Assembly (NCBI RefSeq): GCF_002835665.1
Contig: NZ_PIZV01000002.1
Location: 1-64,000, forward strand
Origin: Chryseobacterium sp. PMSZPI
GTDB lineage: Bacteria; Bacteroidota; Bacteroidia; Flavobacteriales; Weeksellaceae
DNA length: 64,000 nucleotides
Reading direction: 5' to 3'
Part shown: positions 8,905 to 17,804 of the stretch, one piece after another
Layout of the letters: every line of letters begins with the position of its first letter
Position numbering within the stretch: the stretch's first letter is position 1
The notes under the pieces: generated by a model
Told to the model about the DNA's origin: nothing
Database searches by the model: none
Seen by the model: the letters and a program-made list of their open reading frames with translations, nothing else
Position numbers and translations under genes: made by a program

Positions 8905-9891
8905 TTATCCTCCTATTGTAGCCATTGACTGATGAATTGAAGAATCTGTAAGTGTCAGTTTTTCGGCTTCCCATCCGTCTTTTGGTTTTTTATCTATACT
9001 GTTGATGATGATCTCTTTAAGTTCCTGATCTGTTTTTCCCGACCTGATTTCATCTTTTAAATTAATACCGCCTCCTTCATACAAACAGGTTCTCAGTATA
9101 CCGGAAGGAGTAATCCGGATTCTGTTACAGTCTCCGCAAAATGAACGGGTATAAGCGGCAATAATGCCAACATCTCCCTTGAATCCCGGTATTTTATAGT
9201 GATAAGCAGTGGAGCTTTTAGGATCAGCTATTTTTTCTATGGTAGGGAAGTGTTCCTGAATATACTTGTAGATCTGCGGATAATTCCATTTCAATGAAAT
9301 GTTTGTATCATTTCCGTTAAATGGCATTTCTTCAATGAAGCGTACGTCAACCGGCAATTCTTTTGTCAGCCCAACCAAAGGAACAATATCCTCGATATTC
9401 TGATTTTCCATCACAACAGTATTAATTTTTACTTTGAAATGATATTTCAGTAAGCCGTCTAATGTTTTCATGACTTTATCAAAGCTTTTCCGACGGGTGA
9501 TCGTAAAGAAACGGTCTTCATTTAAAGTATCAAGGCTGAGGTTGACAGATTTTACCCCAAATTCTTTAAGTTGTGGTAAGTATTGTCCAGTAAGAAGTCC
9601 ATTGGTTGTCAAACTTAGATCGGTAAGTCCTTCAAGTTTTGATATCTTTTCAATAAGGTCAATACAATTTTTTCTTACGAAAGGCTCGCCTCCGGTTATT
9701 CTGATTTTATCAATACCTAAATCGGTAAAGACAGAACATATTCTAAGCATTTCCTCATCGGTCATCAATTCATGTTGCTTAATCCATGTAAGACCATTTT
9801 CCGGCATACAGTAGGTACAACGGAGGTTGCAGCGGTCTACAACTGCCAGTCTTAAATAATTAATATGTCTTCCGAATTTGTCTTTTAACAT
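8905..9891 (-). CDS. moaA: GTP 3',8-cyclase (radical SAM)
   Basis: A radical SAM enzyme of 328 residues that starts molybdenum cofactor synthesis from GTP. The SAM cluster motif CNLRCTYC is at C21/C25/C28, the second cluster motif FCGDCNRIRITPSGILRTC is in the C-terminal third, and the chain ends in the conserved Gly-Gly required for activity. An in-frame TTG at 9918 would add nine residues, but a TATATTTG promoter element overlaps that codon, so the ATG at 9891, which gives the normal family start MLKDKFGR, is chosen. It is the first gene of the group moaA-moeA-moaC-mobA-moeB. No moaD or moaE is present in the window. Confidence 0.94.
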   Translation of the reverse strand: MLKDKFGRHINYLRLAVVDRCNLRCTYCMPENGLTWIKQHELMTDEEMLRICSVFTDLGIDKIRITGGEPFVRKNCIDLIEKISKLEGLTDLSLTTNGLLTGQYLPQLKEFGVKSVNLSLDTLNEDRFFTITRRKSFDKVMKTLDGLLKYHFKVKINTVVMENQNIEDIVPLVGLTKELPVDVRFIEEMPFNGNDTNISLKWNYPQIYKYIQEHFPTIEKIADPKSSTAYHYKIPGFKGDVGIIAAYTRSFCGDCNRIRITPSGILRTCLYEGGGINLKDEIRSGKTDQELKEIIINSIDKKPKDGWEAEKLTLTDSSIHQSMATIGG

Positions 9892-9915
9892 GTTTAAAGG
9901 GTAATGAACCTTATA

Positions 9916-9923
9916 CAAATATA
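9916..9923 (-). promoter_or_regulatory. moaA promoter -7 element
   Basis: TATATTTG on the minus strand matches the Bacteroidota -7 consensus TAnnTTTG and sits 25 bases before the moaA ATG. No good -33 TTTG was found at the expected distance. Confidence 0.5.
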
Positions 9924-10125
9924 CTTATTGTTTTAACGACATACTAAAAATCTCTATATTGAAATTAAATCGGTTGAATTGAGTTATAAGACATTGAAAA
10001 TGAGTGGTAAAGATTGGTTATTTCAATATGTTTTTATTTTTTTGAGAGTATAATCTATCGTTAATTGTATTAAAAGATGATATTCCTGTCACGGTTTCTG
10101 ATATTCGTAGGAAGTAGAGAGAATG

Positions 10126-10133
10126 TATCTTTG
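10126..10133 (+). promoter_or_regulatory. promoter -7 element of the AraC-type gene
   Basis: TATCTTTG matches TAnnTTTG and lies 68 bases before the ATG of the AraC-type regulator. The -33 element is weak (TTTC near 10095). Confidence 0.45.
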
Positions 10134-10201
10134 CACGAGCAAATTATTATAGATATTTCATAAATTAGTTTGAGATATAGTGGACTTGTACTAAAAAATA
10201 T

Positions 10202-11062
10202 ATGGTAATAGATAAAACATTGATCAATAAAAACTCTGTGGAAGAGGTTTATAATAAAGGAATAGACGTTGTTTTTCAGGATGAAATCAATGCAGAATCA
10301 CTCAACTTTTTTCCGGAAAATTCTTTTACTATTATTTTATTAGATGAATGTGAGCGAGGAAAATGTACTACCGGTCTGGGTAAATATGATTTAAAGGGGC
10401 AACAATTATTCATCCACCTTCCGAAAAGAGAATATAAATGGGATTTGCCTCCTGATACGGTCGGAAGAAGGCTTATTATCAATGATTCTGTTTTAAAAAC
10501 ATTTTCTCCTACACTAAAATATACATTTTCTTCTTACAGTAAGTTTGAAATGATTAATCCCGACGATGAAACATATCATCGGTTCAGTGTTGAATTTAAT
10601 GCAATCAGAAAAGAGATTGTTGCAGATACTGTTTTTCCTGAGCTAATTAATGCAAGGGTGAGGCTTTTAGCTTTGATTATCAATTTATGGGTTGAACATG
10701 CCTATGGTAACAAAGCGCTGAATACTCCGGATAACCTTGCCTTTCGTTTTCATATGTTGGTTGACAAGAATTTTAAAACCCAAAAAAATGTAGCTTTTTA
10801 TGCCAAGGAATTATGCATTACCCCTAATTATCTTGGCGTAATATGTAGAAAGCAATATCAAATTTCACCTTTGGAATTTATTAAAGAGAGGGTTATTCTT
10901 GAAGCTAAAAATTTACTCCATAGTTCCGATAAATCCATTAAAGAAATTGCCTTTGAACTGGGATTTCAGAACTTCTCTCATTTTTCTTATCTTTTCAGAA
11001 TAAAAGCAGGATTAACTCCCAAGAACTACAGAAAGAAGTTGGAAGATTCCAGCTTAGAATAA
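10202..11062 (+). CDS. AraC family transcriptional regulator
   Basis: A 286-residue regulator. The C-terminal hundred residues carry two helix-turn-helix motifs typical of AraC/XylS proteins (KNVAFYAKELCITPNYLGVI and KSIKEIAFELGFQNFSHFSY, ending FRIKAGLTPKNYRKKL). The N-terminal 180 residues resemble the AraC cupin-type ligand domain (ESLNFFPENSFTIILLDE) but the ligand is unknown. It is divergent from moaA; control of the molybdenum genes is possible from position but not shown. It converges with the LytTR regulator gene with only 6 bases between them. Confidence 0.88.
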   Translation: MVIDKTLINKNSVEEVYNKGIDVVFQDEINAESLNFFPENSFTIILLDECERGKCTTGLGKYDLKGQQLFIHLPKREYKWDLPPDTVGRRLIINDSVLKTFSPTLKYTFSSYSKFEMINPDDETYHRFSVEFNAIRKEIVADTVFPELINARVRLLALIINLWVEHAYGNKALNTPDNLAFRFHMLVDKNFKTQKNVAFYAKELCITPNYLGVICRKQYQISPLEFIKERVILEAKNLLHSSDKSIKEIAFELGFQNFSHFSYLFRIKAGLTPKNYRKKLEDSSLE

Positions 11063-11068
11063 TACACT

Positions 11069-11824
11069 TTAATCATCATTCAGCCACTCAAGAAAGTGCT
11101 GAACACGTACCCGGCTTACAATGATTTCATGTGGGCATTGAGGTTCAAATTCAATGGCGAGTCGACTGTTGGCTACTTTCTTAATTCCTTTAATGGCTTT
11201 TAAATTGGCAATACAATTGCGGGAAACTCTGAAAAACAGGTCTTTTGGCAACTGATTTTCTAGCTGGTCCAAAGTATAATTAACAATATATCTTTTATCA
11301 TCAAAGGGATGAAGCATGACTACTTTTTCTTCACTATAGAAGTAGGCAATATTTCTGGATTCTACATACAGATAACCTTCTCTGGAGTGTACCAGAAAAC
11401 GGTTTTTAATTTTTTTCATTAAGGAATCTTCCACCATACGGATTCCTATGGCTTCCCGTTCCTTATCAAAATGTAAATCTTCCAGTTTGATAATAGCACG
11501 TTCCAAGTCCTCTTCTGAAATAGGTTTCAGAAGGTAATCAATGCTATTAACCTTGAAAGCCTGAATGGCGTATTCATCATAGGCTGTAGTAAAGATAATG
11601 GGAACTTCCACCTTGATATGATTAAATATTTCAAAACAGCTGCCGTCAGACAGGCTGATATCCATTAGAATAAAGTCCGGCTTATTCTCCTGCAGAAATT
11701 CTACAGATTCTAAAACACTTTGAGTCCTTTCCAATAAAGTATAATCCGGACGAAGTTTGTCCATCATTCGTTTTAGTTCAGAAAAAGCCAGACGTTCATC
11801 CTCAACAATTAAATATTTTTTCAT
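11069..11824 (-). CDS. LytTR family response regulator
   Basis: A 251-residue response regulator. The receiver domain covers residues 1-118 with acidic residues E8/D9, phospho-acceptor D55 (FILMDISLSDG), T84/T85 region IFTTAYDEYA and K104 in YLLKPI. Residues about 140-245 are a LytTR DNA-binding domain with the diagnostic FFRVSRNCIANLKAI segment. It overlaps the upstream histidine kinase gene by 4 bases (ATGA arrangement), so the two are a matched pair. Confidence 0.93.
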   Translation of the reverse strand: MKKYLIVEDERLAFSELKRMMDKLRPDYTLLERTQSVLESVEFLQENKPDFILMDISLSDGSCFEIFNHIKVEVPIIFTTAYDEYAIQAFKVNSIDYLLKPISEEDLERAIIKLEDLHFDKEREAIGIRMVEDSLMKKIKNRFLVHSREGYLYVESRNIAYFYSEEKVVMLHPFDDKRYIVNYTLDQLENQLPKDLFFRVSRNCIANLKAIKGIKKVANSRLAIEFEPQCPHEIIVSRVRVQHFLEWLNDD

Positions 11825-12888
11825 TCTATGAAAGGTATTGTTACAATAAACTGATCGTTAATTTCTTCTATTTTAAGTTTCTTGTGATAACGGTCATATT
11901 GAGTATTCAGAAAAGAAAGACCTATTCCTTCTCCTCGTGTAATATCATTACGCAAAGATATTTTGTTTCGGAAAGATACTCCGTTTTCATCAACAGAAAT
12001 ATAAATAAGTAAAGGATCGGCTGCTGAACTTATATTATGTTTGAACGCATTTTCAAGAAGAAGCTGAAAACTGAATGCGACCAGTTTATGGTGTTCCCAT
12101 TCTTCTATGGGGGCTATATCAATTTTAAATCCATTTTCAAATCTTATTTCCATTAAGAAGAGATACTGCCGGAAAAAGTGCATTTCCTCTTTCAAGGTGT
12201 TTAATGGCTTTTTACTGACAGACAAAACCTGTCTGTATACCTGTGATAACGCTTTTGTATATTTATTGGCTTGATCCTGATTTTCATAGATAAGAGAAGA
12301 TAGCACATTCAGTGAATTGAATAGAAAATGAGGATTTACTTGTGCTCTTAACGCATTGTACTGATACATTAGCATATCCCTCTTTGATTTTTCGGAAACT
12401 TTAATGGCATTACGTTCTGCCTGGAAATAAAATAGTAAATCCAGAACCAGAAGGATGGGTAAATTGGCTGTAATATTAAGAATAAGACCGGTTTTATACG
12501 AAAGAGATTGCTTAATTCCTACATCGAATATCTCTGTAACCATAAAATTGAATGCAAAATACAACAGGATACACAGCAAAATATTACTCACAAATAAAGA
12601 TGAGGCATGTCTGTACATACTGGTGTGCATGGGAGTGATCTGGTTGATCAATTTGATCAGAAGGTAATCCAAAAAAGTCATCACCAATACAATAGGGTAG
12701 ATCAATACAAATTGTAACAGAAAATTATCCCAAAGACTGACTTTAGATAAAATACTGCTGTTCATAATGGTATTGAAGAAAAATATCTGATATACTGTAT
12801 AAATAGCAGTGACAATAAAATAATAGAGAATGAGCACATATCTCTTAGTCTTCTTTTCCTGATCCCGGAAAATTTCAGAAAAATCCAT
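11821..12888 (-). CDS. LytS-type sensor histidine kinase
   Basis: A 355-residue kinase with four transmembrane segments (about residues 18-40, 55-80, 98-120 and 138-156) and a His_kinase domain with phospho-acceptor H187 in AQVNPHFLFNSLN. The ATPase region has the N-box LLENAFKH and a glycine segment GEGIGLSFLNTQY. There is no large sensor domain, so the membrane region itself probably senses the signal. It pairs with the LytTR regulator, and the outer-membrane barrel gene 60 bases upstream on the same strand may belong to the same unit or be a target. Confidence 0.92.
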   Translation of the reverse strand: MDFSEIFRDQEKKTKRYVLILYYFIVTAIYTVYQIFFFNTIMNSSILSKVSLWDNFLLQFVLIYPIVLVMTFLDYLLIKLINQITPMHTSMYRHASSLFVSNILLCILLYFAFNFMVTEIFDVGIKQSLSYKTGLILNITANLPILLVLDLLFYFQAERNAIKVSEKSKRDMLMYQYNALRAQVNPHFLFNSLNVLSSLIYENQDQANKYTKALSQVYRQVLSVSKKPLNTLKEEMHFFRQYLFLMEIRFENGFKIDIAPIEEWEHHKLVAFSFQLLLENAFKHNISSAADPLLIYISVDENGVSFRNKISLRNDITRGEGIGLSFLNTQYDRYHKKLKIEEINDQFIVTIPFIE

Positions 12889-12948
12889 ACGTCGTTTTAT
12901 ATAAGATTTTTATTAAAATGTATGTTTATCATTGATATGAGTTCGTGA

Positions 12949-13857
12949 TTATTTTCGTTTTCCTGCAAAGTTATACTTAATCCCTGCAGAAACATAAAAT
13001 GAAGGGTCAAAAGTAGCATTTCCCCATTTCAAAAACTGGGAAGGTTCTCTATCCCTATATCGGTCGGTACGTCCAAAATTAGCACCAAAGGTACCACTAA
13101 CAATCCAATTATTTATTTTATACTCAGGTTCTAAACCCAGGCTTACATAGTGGTGATCAAAATATTTTTTTTGACCATCAATTTTGGCAGTGGAGAAGAA
13201 AAATTTAGGTCGGTTCACGATGCGTAACGCAAACTCATTATTGAATCTGTATCCCACAGAAAATTTAGGGGTATAACTCAGTTCTGCATGATATTCCATT
13301 CCACGTTTTTTCTCGCTATGGTATTGAAAGTAGGGCATAGGTATCAGCATAGGTTTGTCAAAAGCATTATTACCGACGAGAGCTACTCCGATTTTTATTT
13401 TAGGTCGGATCTGCCATATAAATGATGAATACATATTGACAATGATGTTATCCGCTTCCAGTTTTTTAAGGTTGGTATGAGTAGAGTATACGCCTGCTGA
13501 TACACCTCCTATAAACATTAATTTTTCATGTATAGGGCTCATATATAACACTCCCAGATCTGCAGAACCTATTTCTTTTGGAAGGACTTCTGCAGCTACG
13601 CCGTCATTATCAAACGAAGTGTAGGATGCATTGAGTGTAGCAGCCCACACTCGAGGTTGTGGATAAGCCGTAGGCTTTACATTTACAGGAATCATAGCAT
13701 TCAAAGTTGTTGTTATTACAGAGCTTTTACCTTCTGTTTTATCGCCATTATCATTAATATACTTTTGCTTCGGCAAATATTCTGATCGTAACTCTATTTG
13801 TGCAAAAGTGTGAACTGCCTGTACCAGTGCAGCTATTAAAATCCATTTTTTTCTCAT
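12949..13857 (-). CDS. DUF6268 family outer-membrane beta-barrel protein
   Basis: About 302 residues with a signal peptide (MRKKWILIAALVQAVHTFAQ) followed by alternating amphipathic strands, and a C-terminal strand ending in YNFAGKRK, as in DUF6268 barrel proteins of Bacteroidota. The reading frame extends to a GTG at 13878, but the ATG at 13857 begins directly at the signal peptide. Transport substrate and function are unknown. It precedes the LytS/LytTR genes on the same strand with a 60-base gap. Confidence 0.8.
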   Translation of the reverse strand: MRKKWILIAALVQAVHTFAQIELRSEYLPKQKYINDNGDKTEGKSSVITTTLNAMIPVNVKPTAYPQPRVWAATLNASYTSFDNDGVAAEVLPKEIGSADLGVLYMSPIHEKLMFIGGVSAGVYSTHTNLKKLEADNIIVNMYSSFIWQIRPKIKIGVALVGNNAFDKPMLIPMPYFQYHSEKKRGMEYHAELSYTPKFSVGYRFNNEFALRIVNRPKFFFSTAKIDGQKKYFDHHYVSLGLEPEYKINNWIVSGTFGANFGRTDRYRDREPSQFLKWGNATFDPSFYVSAGIKYNFAGKRK

Positions 13858-13906
13858 TACTTTCTCATTTGAAAGCACAAAGAAACTTTAATAATTTTGT
13901 AACTAA

Positions 13907-14062
13907 ATGATATTTAATTGGTTAAATGATGGAGTTGATTATTCTAAGGATGAATTGCATTATTTCAGGAATGAATTTTTACCTATTACACTCAAAGTTA
14001 TTGATCTATGTGATAAAGGAGAAGGAAATAACCTCCGATTAATGAATCAAGTGTTAGAATGA
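13907..14062 (+). CDS. possible small protein, 51 residues
   Basis: An ATG-started frame whose product has balanced composition (MIFNWLNDGVDYSKDELHYF at the start) unlike random translation of AT-rich DNA. No signal peptide or known motif. It could be a real small gene or the stub of a longer decayed one. The ATG is 50 bases from the divergent barrel gene start. Confidence 0.3.
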   Translation: MIFNWLNDGVDYSKDELHYFRNEFLPITLKVIDLCDKGEGNNLRLMNQVLE

Positions 14063-14214
14063 AAAACTTGAGATGTATTTATATGTTCATTGTTTGAAGA
14101 AGCAATCTGGAGAACATGTGTTTCCCCTTCGCAAAGCAGATAATTCCTCTTTTTTAGTTGTATAATTTCTAATTCCGTAGTGTTATAATCAATACCTACT
14201 TCTTTTATAATCAC
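14047..14214 (-). pseudogene. possible gene remnant, 55 residues
   Basis: A minus-strand frame with only a GTG start (a stop codon lies two codons upstream) that reads KEVGIDYNTTELEIIQLKKR followed by NYLLCEGETHVLQIA. The composition looks like a real protein N-terminus. Family not recognised. It overlaps the plus-strand frame at 13907-14062 by 16 bases. Confidence 0.28.
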
Positions 14215-14563
14215 TATTTATCTTAAATATTCAATAAATAGTGAAAAATTAAGGTTTGAGCTCATATTACTTTATCTTTAGGATGTGAAATAATTAAATC
14301 ATAATTACGAGAATAATATTAAAAATTTATGTAAATATAAAAGATTCGTTTATATGAGCCAGTATAAATACAAACTACTCGTATTGTACCGTTTATAATT
14401 ATAGATATATATCTATAAAACTATTATCGAATTGGATTGGAATGTTATTTGTAATGCAATATTTAAATGTTATCTAATCGAATTTATTAACAATCAAACA
14501 ATTATAATTAATCGTAAATGATTAAAGCTTTAGTAGTAACTATTTTATTAAAAAAAACAAATC

Positions 14564-16030
14564 ATGTTCCCACCTGAAAATAAAGTAAACAGAGTACACA
14601 TTTCAAGTAATAATTTCTTATTATTCCTGTTTTCCTGTCTTTTTTTGAATGCCGGTTTAGTTTATGGCCAGGGGCGTTTTTCCCCTAAAAATTTTGACAG
14701 TATCTTGCTTAAAAAAACAGAATCCTTGCGTATTCAAGGGGATTATGAGAGCCTTGTTCGCCTTAATAAGGATTACCTTCATGTGGCTGAAGAGAATAAA
14801 TATAAAGAAGGAGTTATTCTTTGTTACATTAATATTTCTAATATTTCTTCCACCATAGGAAACTATAAAAGAGGATTATCTTATCTTGCTTTGGCAGAAA
14901 AAGAACTTAAAACAATTAATAATCCTGTTCTACAGGCCAGAGTTTATCAAGAACATGGCCAGTTGAATGGTGTTATCAAACTTTATAAAAGTGCATTAGA
15001 TCTGAACTCAAAAGGAATGTACTATTTGAAGACTATCTCGGATGCTGATAAAAGAAAATTTTATTTATATAGATTATATTCAAACAGAGCTGACTTCTTG
15101 AGCAAAACGAATAAAGTGGACTCTGCTTATATTTATCTCCAAAAAGGAAAAAGAGTAGACAGTCAGGGAGTTTTGCTGAATACCCTTTTGGCAAAACATC
15201 ATTTACAATATACCAAAAACAAAGATTCAGCTTTGATTTACCTCCAAAGAGCTTCGGAGCGAATTGAAAACACAGGTAAAGAGAATGTTCAGAGTGGATT
15301 TGTTAATTTAATTTATGGAGACTATTATTTTGAATCAAAAGACTATAAAACAGCTTTAGAATATTATAATAAAGCCCTTGATAATTATAATAAAACAAAT
15401 AGATTATATTATATTCCCGACGTATATCAATCCATAGCCAAAGCATATAAAATGCTTAATGAGCCTCAAAAAGAGGAGGAAGCCATGCAAAAGTATGCGG
15501 AAGAAAAGACAGCGTTGGAGAATATTCAAAATGATGCAATTAATATATCAATAGACCATATGTTGACGGATAAAGATGAAGAATCTTATGGTTTTCAGAA
15601 AAAAATATATTTTTATAGTGGGCTCATTGTTATTTTATCAATTATCGTATTTATTTTACTTTACAGACATAACAGGTTATTGAGACAAAGAAAAAATGAA
15701 TTCAAAAGTGAAGCTCTTTCATTGAAAAGCAAGATCAATGACTCATTTGATGAGTTGGTAAATTTGGCTAAAAAGAATGATTCTACATTTTTGACAAGAT
15801 TTCAGGAGATTTATCCCGATTTTTGTCCGAAATTATTGGAAATTAATCCGAAATTAGGTGCATCTGAACTAGGGTTCTGTGCGATGATCAAACTTAATTT
15901 TACCTCGAAAGAAATTGCTGAATATACCTTTATCCAACATAAGTCGGTTCAGCAGAAAAAACACCGTCTGCGTAAGAAACTCAATGTTCCAAGCGATCAG
16001 GAGCTCTTTATCTTCTTTGATTCTTTATAA
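14564..16030 (+). CDS. membrane TPR protein with C-terminal LuxR-like HTH
   Basis: A 488-residue regulator of a type common in Flavobacteriia. A signal-like hydrophobic stretch covers residues about 15-36. Residues 50-320 are helical tetratricopeptide-like repeats (for example YGDYYFESKDYKTALEYYNKALDNY). A transmembrane segment at about 348-366 is followed by a coiled coil and, at 425-488, a helix-turn-helix (LNFTSKEIAEYTFIQHKSVQ). Topology suggests an outside or periplasmic TPR sensor and a cytoplasmic DNA-binding domain in one chain. Target genes are unknown. A strong terminator follows. Confidence 0.82.
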   Translation: MFPPENKVNRVHISSNNFLLFLFSCLFLNAGLVYGQGRFSPKNFDSILLKKTESLRIQGDYESLVRLNKDYLHVAEENKYKEGVILCYINISNISSTIGNYKRGLSYLALAEKELKTINNPVLQARVYQEHGQLNGVIKLYKSALDLNSKGMYYLKTISDADKRKFYLYRLYSNRADFLSKTNKVDSAYIYLQKGKRVDSQGVLLNTLLAKHHLQYTKNKDSALIYLQRASERIENTGKENVQSGFVNLIYGDYYFESKDYKTALEYYNKALDNYNKTNRLYYIPDVYQSIAKAYKMLNEPQKEEEAMQKYAEEKTALENIQNDAINISIDHMLTDKDEESYGFQKKIYFYSGLIVILSIIVFILLYRHNRLLRQRKNEFKSEALSLKSKINDSFDELVNLAKKNDSTFLTRFQEIYPDFCPKLLEINPKLGASELGFCAMIKLNFTSKEIAEYTFIQHKSVQQKKHRLRKKLNVPSDQELFIFFDSL

Positions 16031-16050
16031 TCATCAGATATAAAACTTTA

Positions 16051-16100
16051 AAAACAGCCTTAAAAATCTTCAATTAATTAGATTTTTAAGGCTGTTTTTT
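16051..16100 (+). terminator. rho-independent terminator of the TPR regulator gene
   Basis: A 19-bp stem (16051-16069 with 16080-16098) enclosing a 10-base loop and ending in a run of T, 20 bases after the stop codon. Confidence 0.85.
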
Positions 16101-16278
16101 ATTATAATGATTTGAAAATAAGAACGATAATGAGATTGATGTATATGTGTGGTATATGAGCATCTTTAATTTTTCTTTGATTCTTTAATTTTTCTGTTAC
16201 TTAGCAGTTCCAATCGTTCTTATTTACTATACTTTCTCATATGATGATTGGAATGTGGTTTAAAAATCTTAGTGTAGG

Positions 16279-16314
16279 GAGACTATTCATCTTAATGAAT
16301 AGTCTCTCTTTTTT
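16279..16314 (+). terminator. orphan terminator hairpin
   Basis: A perfect 12-bp stem (16279-16290 with 16295-16306), four-base loop CTTA, then a run of T. No protein gene ends just before it; the previous gene already has its own terminator at 16051-16100, so an unannotated transcript may end here. Confidence 0.65.
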
Positions 16315-16381
16315 ATAAGCATTTTTATGGTGTTGATTTAATTCTGGTTATCAGTATTCTATTACCCGGTGGAAACAAAAA

Positions 16382-16500
16382 CTGAATCAATTATATTGAT
16401 TCTTTCTAAGGGTAGGCGTATCTACATCGCTTTATCAGTGACCTTTGTCGCCTTCTTAGCTCCTTTATCAATAATGAATTACATCTTGTCTTTGCATTGA
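16382..16500. repeat. core fragment of dispersed repeat family
   Basis: About 120 bases closely similar to 27352-27466 (shared blocks include CTGAATCAATT, TATCTACATCGCTT and CTTATCAATAATGAATT-like sequence) and, more distantly, to 47955-48063. The terminal inverted repeats seen in the other two copies are absent here. Confidence 0.65.
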
Positions 16501-16818
16501 AATATGAATATCGTTTGGAAATTATCTCTTCTATGAAAAAAATAATAGATGTTTTGATTTTTACTATTTTTTTTACATAAAAATTCAATGTAAAAGTCCT
16601 GTTTATCGTGAAAAAACTCAAATGTGGTATATGTGTAGTAGGATGATGTAGTTGTTATTTTTAATAAGTTTTTAAAATTTGCAAAACAAAAGAGGGGCAT
16701 TAAAAATATGCATTAAAAAATTCTAAAAACACAAATGATTCGCCCCTCTTAATATTTTAGAAAAGTTTGTCTCATCAATAAATAATAAAATTCAATTTTA
16801 AAAATTAATATAAATAGA

Positions 16819-17229
16819 ATGAAAAAAGTAAAATATTTAATTACAGCAATGACGGTTACTTTATTTGCTACAGGGGTTGCAGCACAAAAGATAACTCCAA
16901 AAGGAGCGGATTCTGATAAACATGGATGTAAAGGTTCTGCAGGATTTACATTTTCAGTAGTAAAGAATGATTGTGTGAGACTTTTTGATGAGAAAATACA
17001 GCTGAAAGAAGTTGCCTCTAAAAAATCATACACCTCAGGTGCAGCAGTGATCCTTAGTACAGACGAAAGCAAAGCAGAGGTCTTCTTACCGTCATCTACA
17101 GGAAGTATTGTCCTTAGCAAGTCCCCATCCAAGAATGCTAATATCTACAAAAAAGGACAATATACGTTGACTAGAGACAAAGATGCATATACCCTTAAAA
17201 AATCAAATAAAGTAATTTTTAAAAGTTAA
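16819..17229 (+). CDS. small secreted lysine-rich protein, unknown function
   Basis: A 136-residue protein with a clear signal peptide (cleavage near VAA/QKITP, residue 22) and a mature part rich in Lys, Ser and Asp. Two Cys residues (in HGCKGSAGF and NDCVRLFDEK) could form a disulfide. The rest is beta-prone with no known motif. It stands alone between AT-rich regions and is followed by a terminator. I do not recognise a characterised family. Confidence 0.7.
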   Translation: MKKVKYLITAMTVTLFATGVAAQKITPKGADSDKHGCKGSAGFTFSVVKNDCVRLFDEKIQLKEVASKKSYTSGAAVILSTDESKAEVFLPSSTGSIVLSKSPSKNANIYKKGQYTLTRDKDAYTLKKSNKVIFKS

Positions 17230-17285
17230 ACAAGAAATAAAAAACAATCTTCATTAAGTATAAAAACACAAACGAACTGTGTTTT

Positions 17286-17314
17286 AGAGAGGCTACTTGT
17301 AGTCTCTCTTTTTG
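17286..17314 (+). terminator. terminator after the small secreted protein gene
   Basis: Stem 17286-17295 with 17300-17309 (AGAGAGGCTA / TAGTCTCTCT, one wobble), loop CTTG, then TTTTG. Confidence 0.75.
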
Positions 17315-17363
17315 TTTTTGCACAGGCGCAATATACTTTTGAGAATAAGAAGTTCTTATTGCA

Positions 17364-17801
17364 CTATTTGGCTTGCCCAATATCTAGCCTTTCAAATTTT
17401 CCTTCAGCATTTTTATGAAATTTAAAAAACACAGGAAATGTTCCCCATTGCCCGGCTTTAAAATTTCCATAAATATCCTTTCCATTATTTTCAACCCGAT
17501 CTATACTAAGAAACAATTCTTTACCCAAAGCATTTGAAAAAAACGATTTGAAATCTACAATATTGCCATCATCAGTCATGATAGGACTTTCTGTAAAGTA
17601 AGTATACCAGGTCTTATTTCCTGCTTGTAATGCCTCTATGGCTCCCTTTACCATTGCGTCAGTAATTTTTGATGTATCCATTTTTTGTTGTTTTTGAGTT
17701 GAAACTGTCTTTTGATGATGTTGACCTTTTGCTGTATTCTGTTCATAAGCAATCATAGGGATGGCTATAGTGAAAAGAAGTATTAAGCCATATTTCTTCA
17801 T
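17364..17801 (-). CDS. secreted SnoaL/NTF2-like protein, unknown function
   Basis: A 145-residue protein with a signal peptide (residues 1-19), a Gln/His/Lys-rich linker (residues 20-42) and a C-terminal domain of about 100 residues. The segments ITDAMVKGAIEALQAGN, WYTYFTE and VDFKSFFSNALGKELF resemble the SnoaL-like fold, a cone-shaped ligand-binding domain used by many unrelated enzymes. No function can be assigned. It follows the small DoxX-like gene by 3 bases and they form one operon. Confidence 0.6.
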   Translation of the reverse strand: MKKYGLILLFTIAIPMIAYEQNTAKGQHHQKTVSTQKQQKMDTSKITDAMVKGAIEALQAGNKTWYTYFTESPIMTDDGNIVDFKSFFSNALGKELFLSIDRVENNGKDIYGNFKAGQWGTFPVFFKFHKNAEGKFERLDIGQAK

Positions 17802-17804
17802 ATT

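Larger units (their letters stand above)
9892..10201. other. divergent intergenic region between moaA and the AraC gene
   Basis: 310 bases holding two back-to-back promoter candidates (-7 elements at 9916-9923 minus and 10126-10133 plus). The middle is AT-rich with no further structure that I can support. Confidence 0.5.
13858..14563. other. 706-bp intergenic region with two short possible gene remnants
   Basis: Contains a plus-strand 51-codon frame (13907-14062) and a minus-strand frame from a GTG at 14214 to a stop at 14047. Both have protein-like composition; neither has a recognised family. The rest (14220-14563) is very AT-rich upstream DNA of the TPR regulator gene without a clear TAnnTTTG element. 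Confidence 0.4.
16101..16818. other. 718-bp intergenic region with hairpins and a repeat fragment
   Basis: Holds a 13-bp inverted repeat (16116-16128 with 16213-16225), a terminator-like hairpin at 16279-16314 and the core of a dispersed repeat at 16382-16500. Short minus-strand frames here are translations of the repeat and are not believed. A small RNA ending at the 16279-16314 hairpin is possible. Confidence 0.45.

Noticed and set aside
16406..16700. Minus-strand frames of 71 and 73 codons and the similar 79-codon frame at 27359-27598
   Set aside because: They are translations of the dispersed repeat core; the shared peptide (ELRRRQRSLIKRCRYAY-like) comes from repeat identity and has no start or promoter support.
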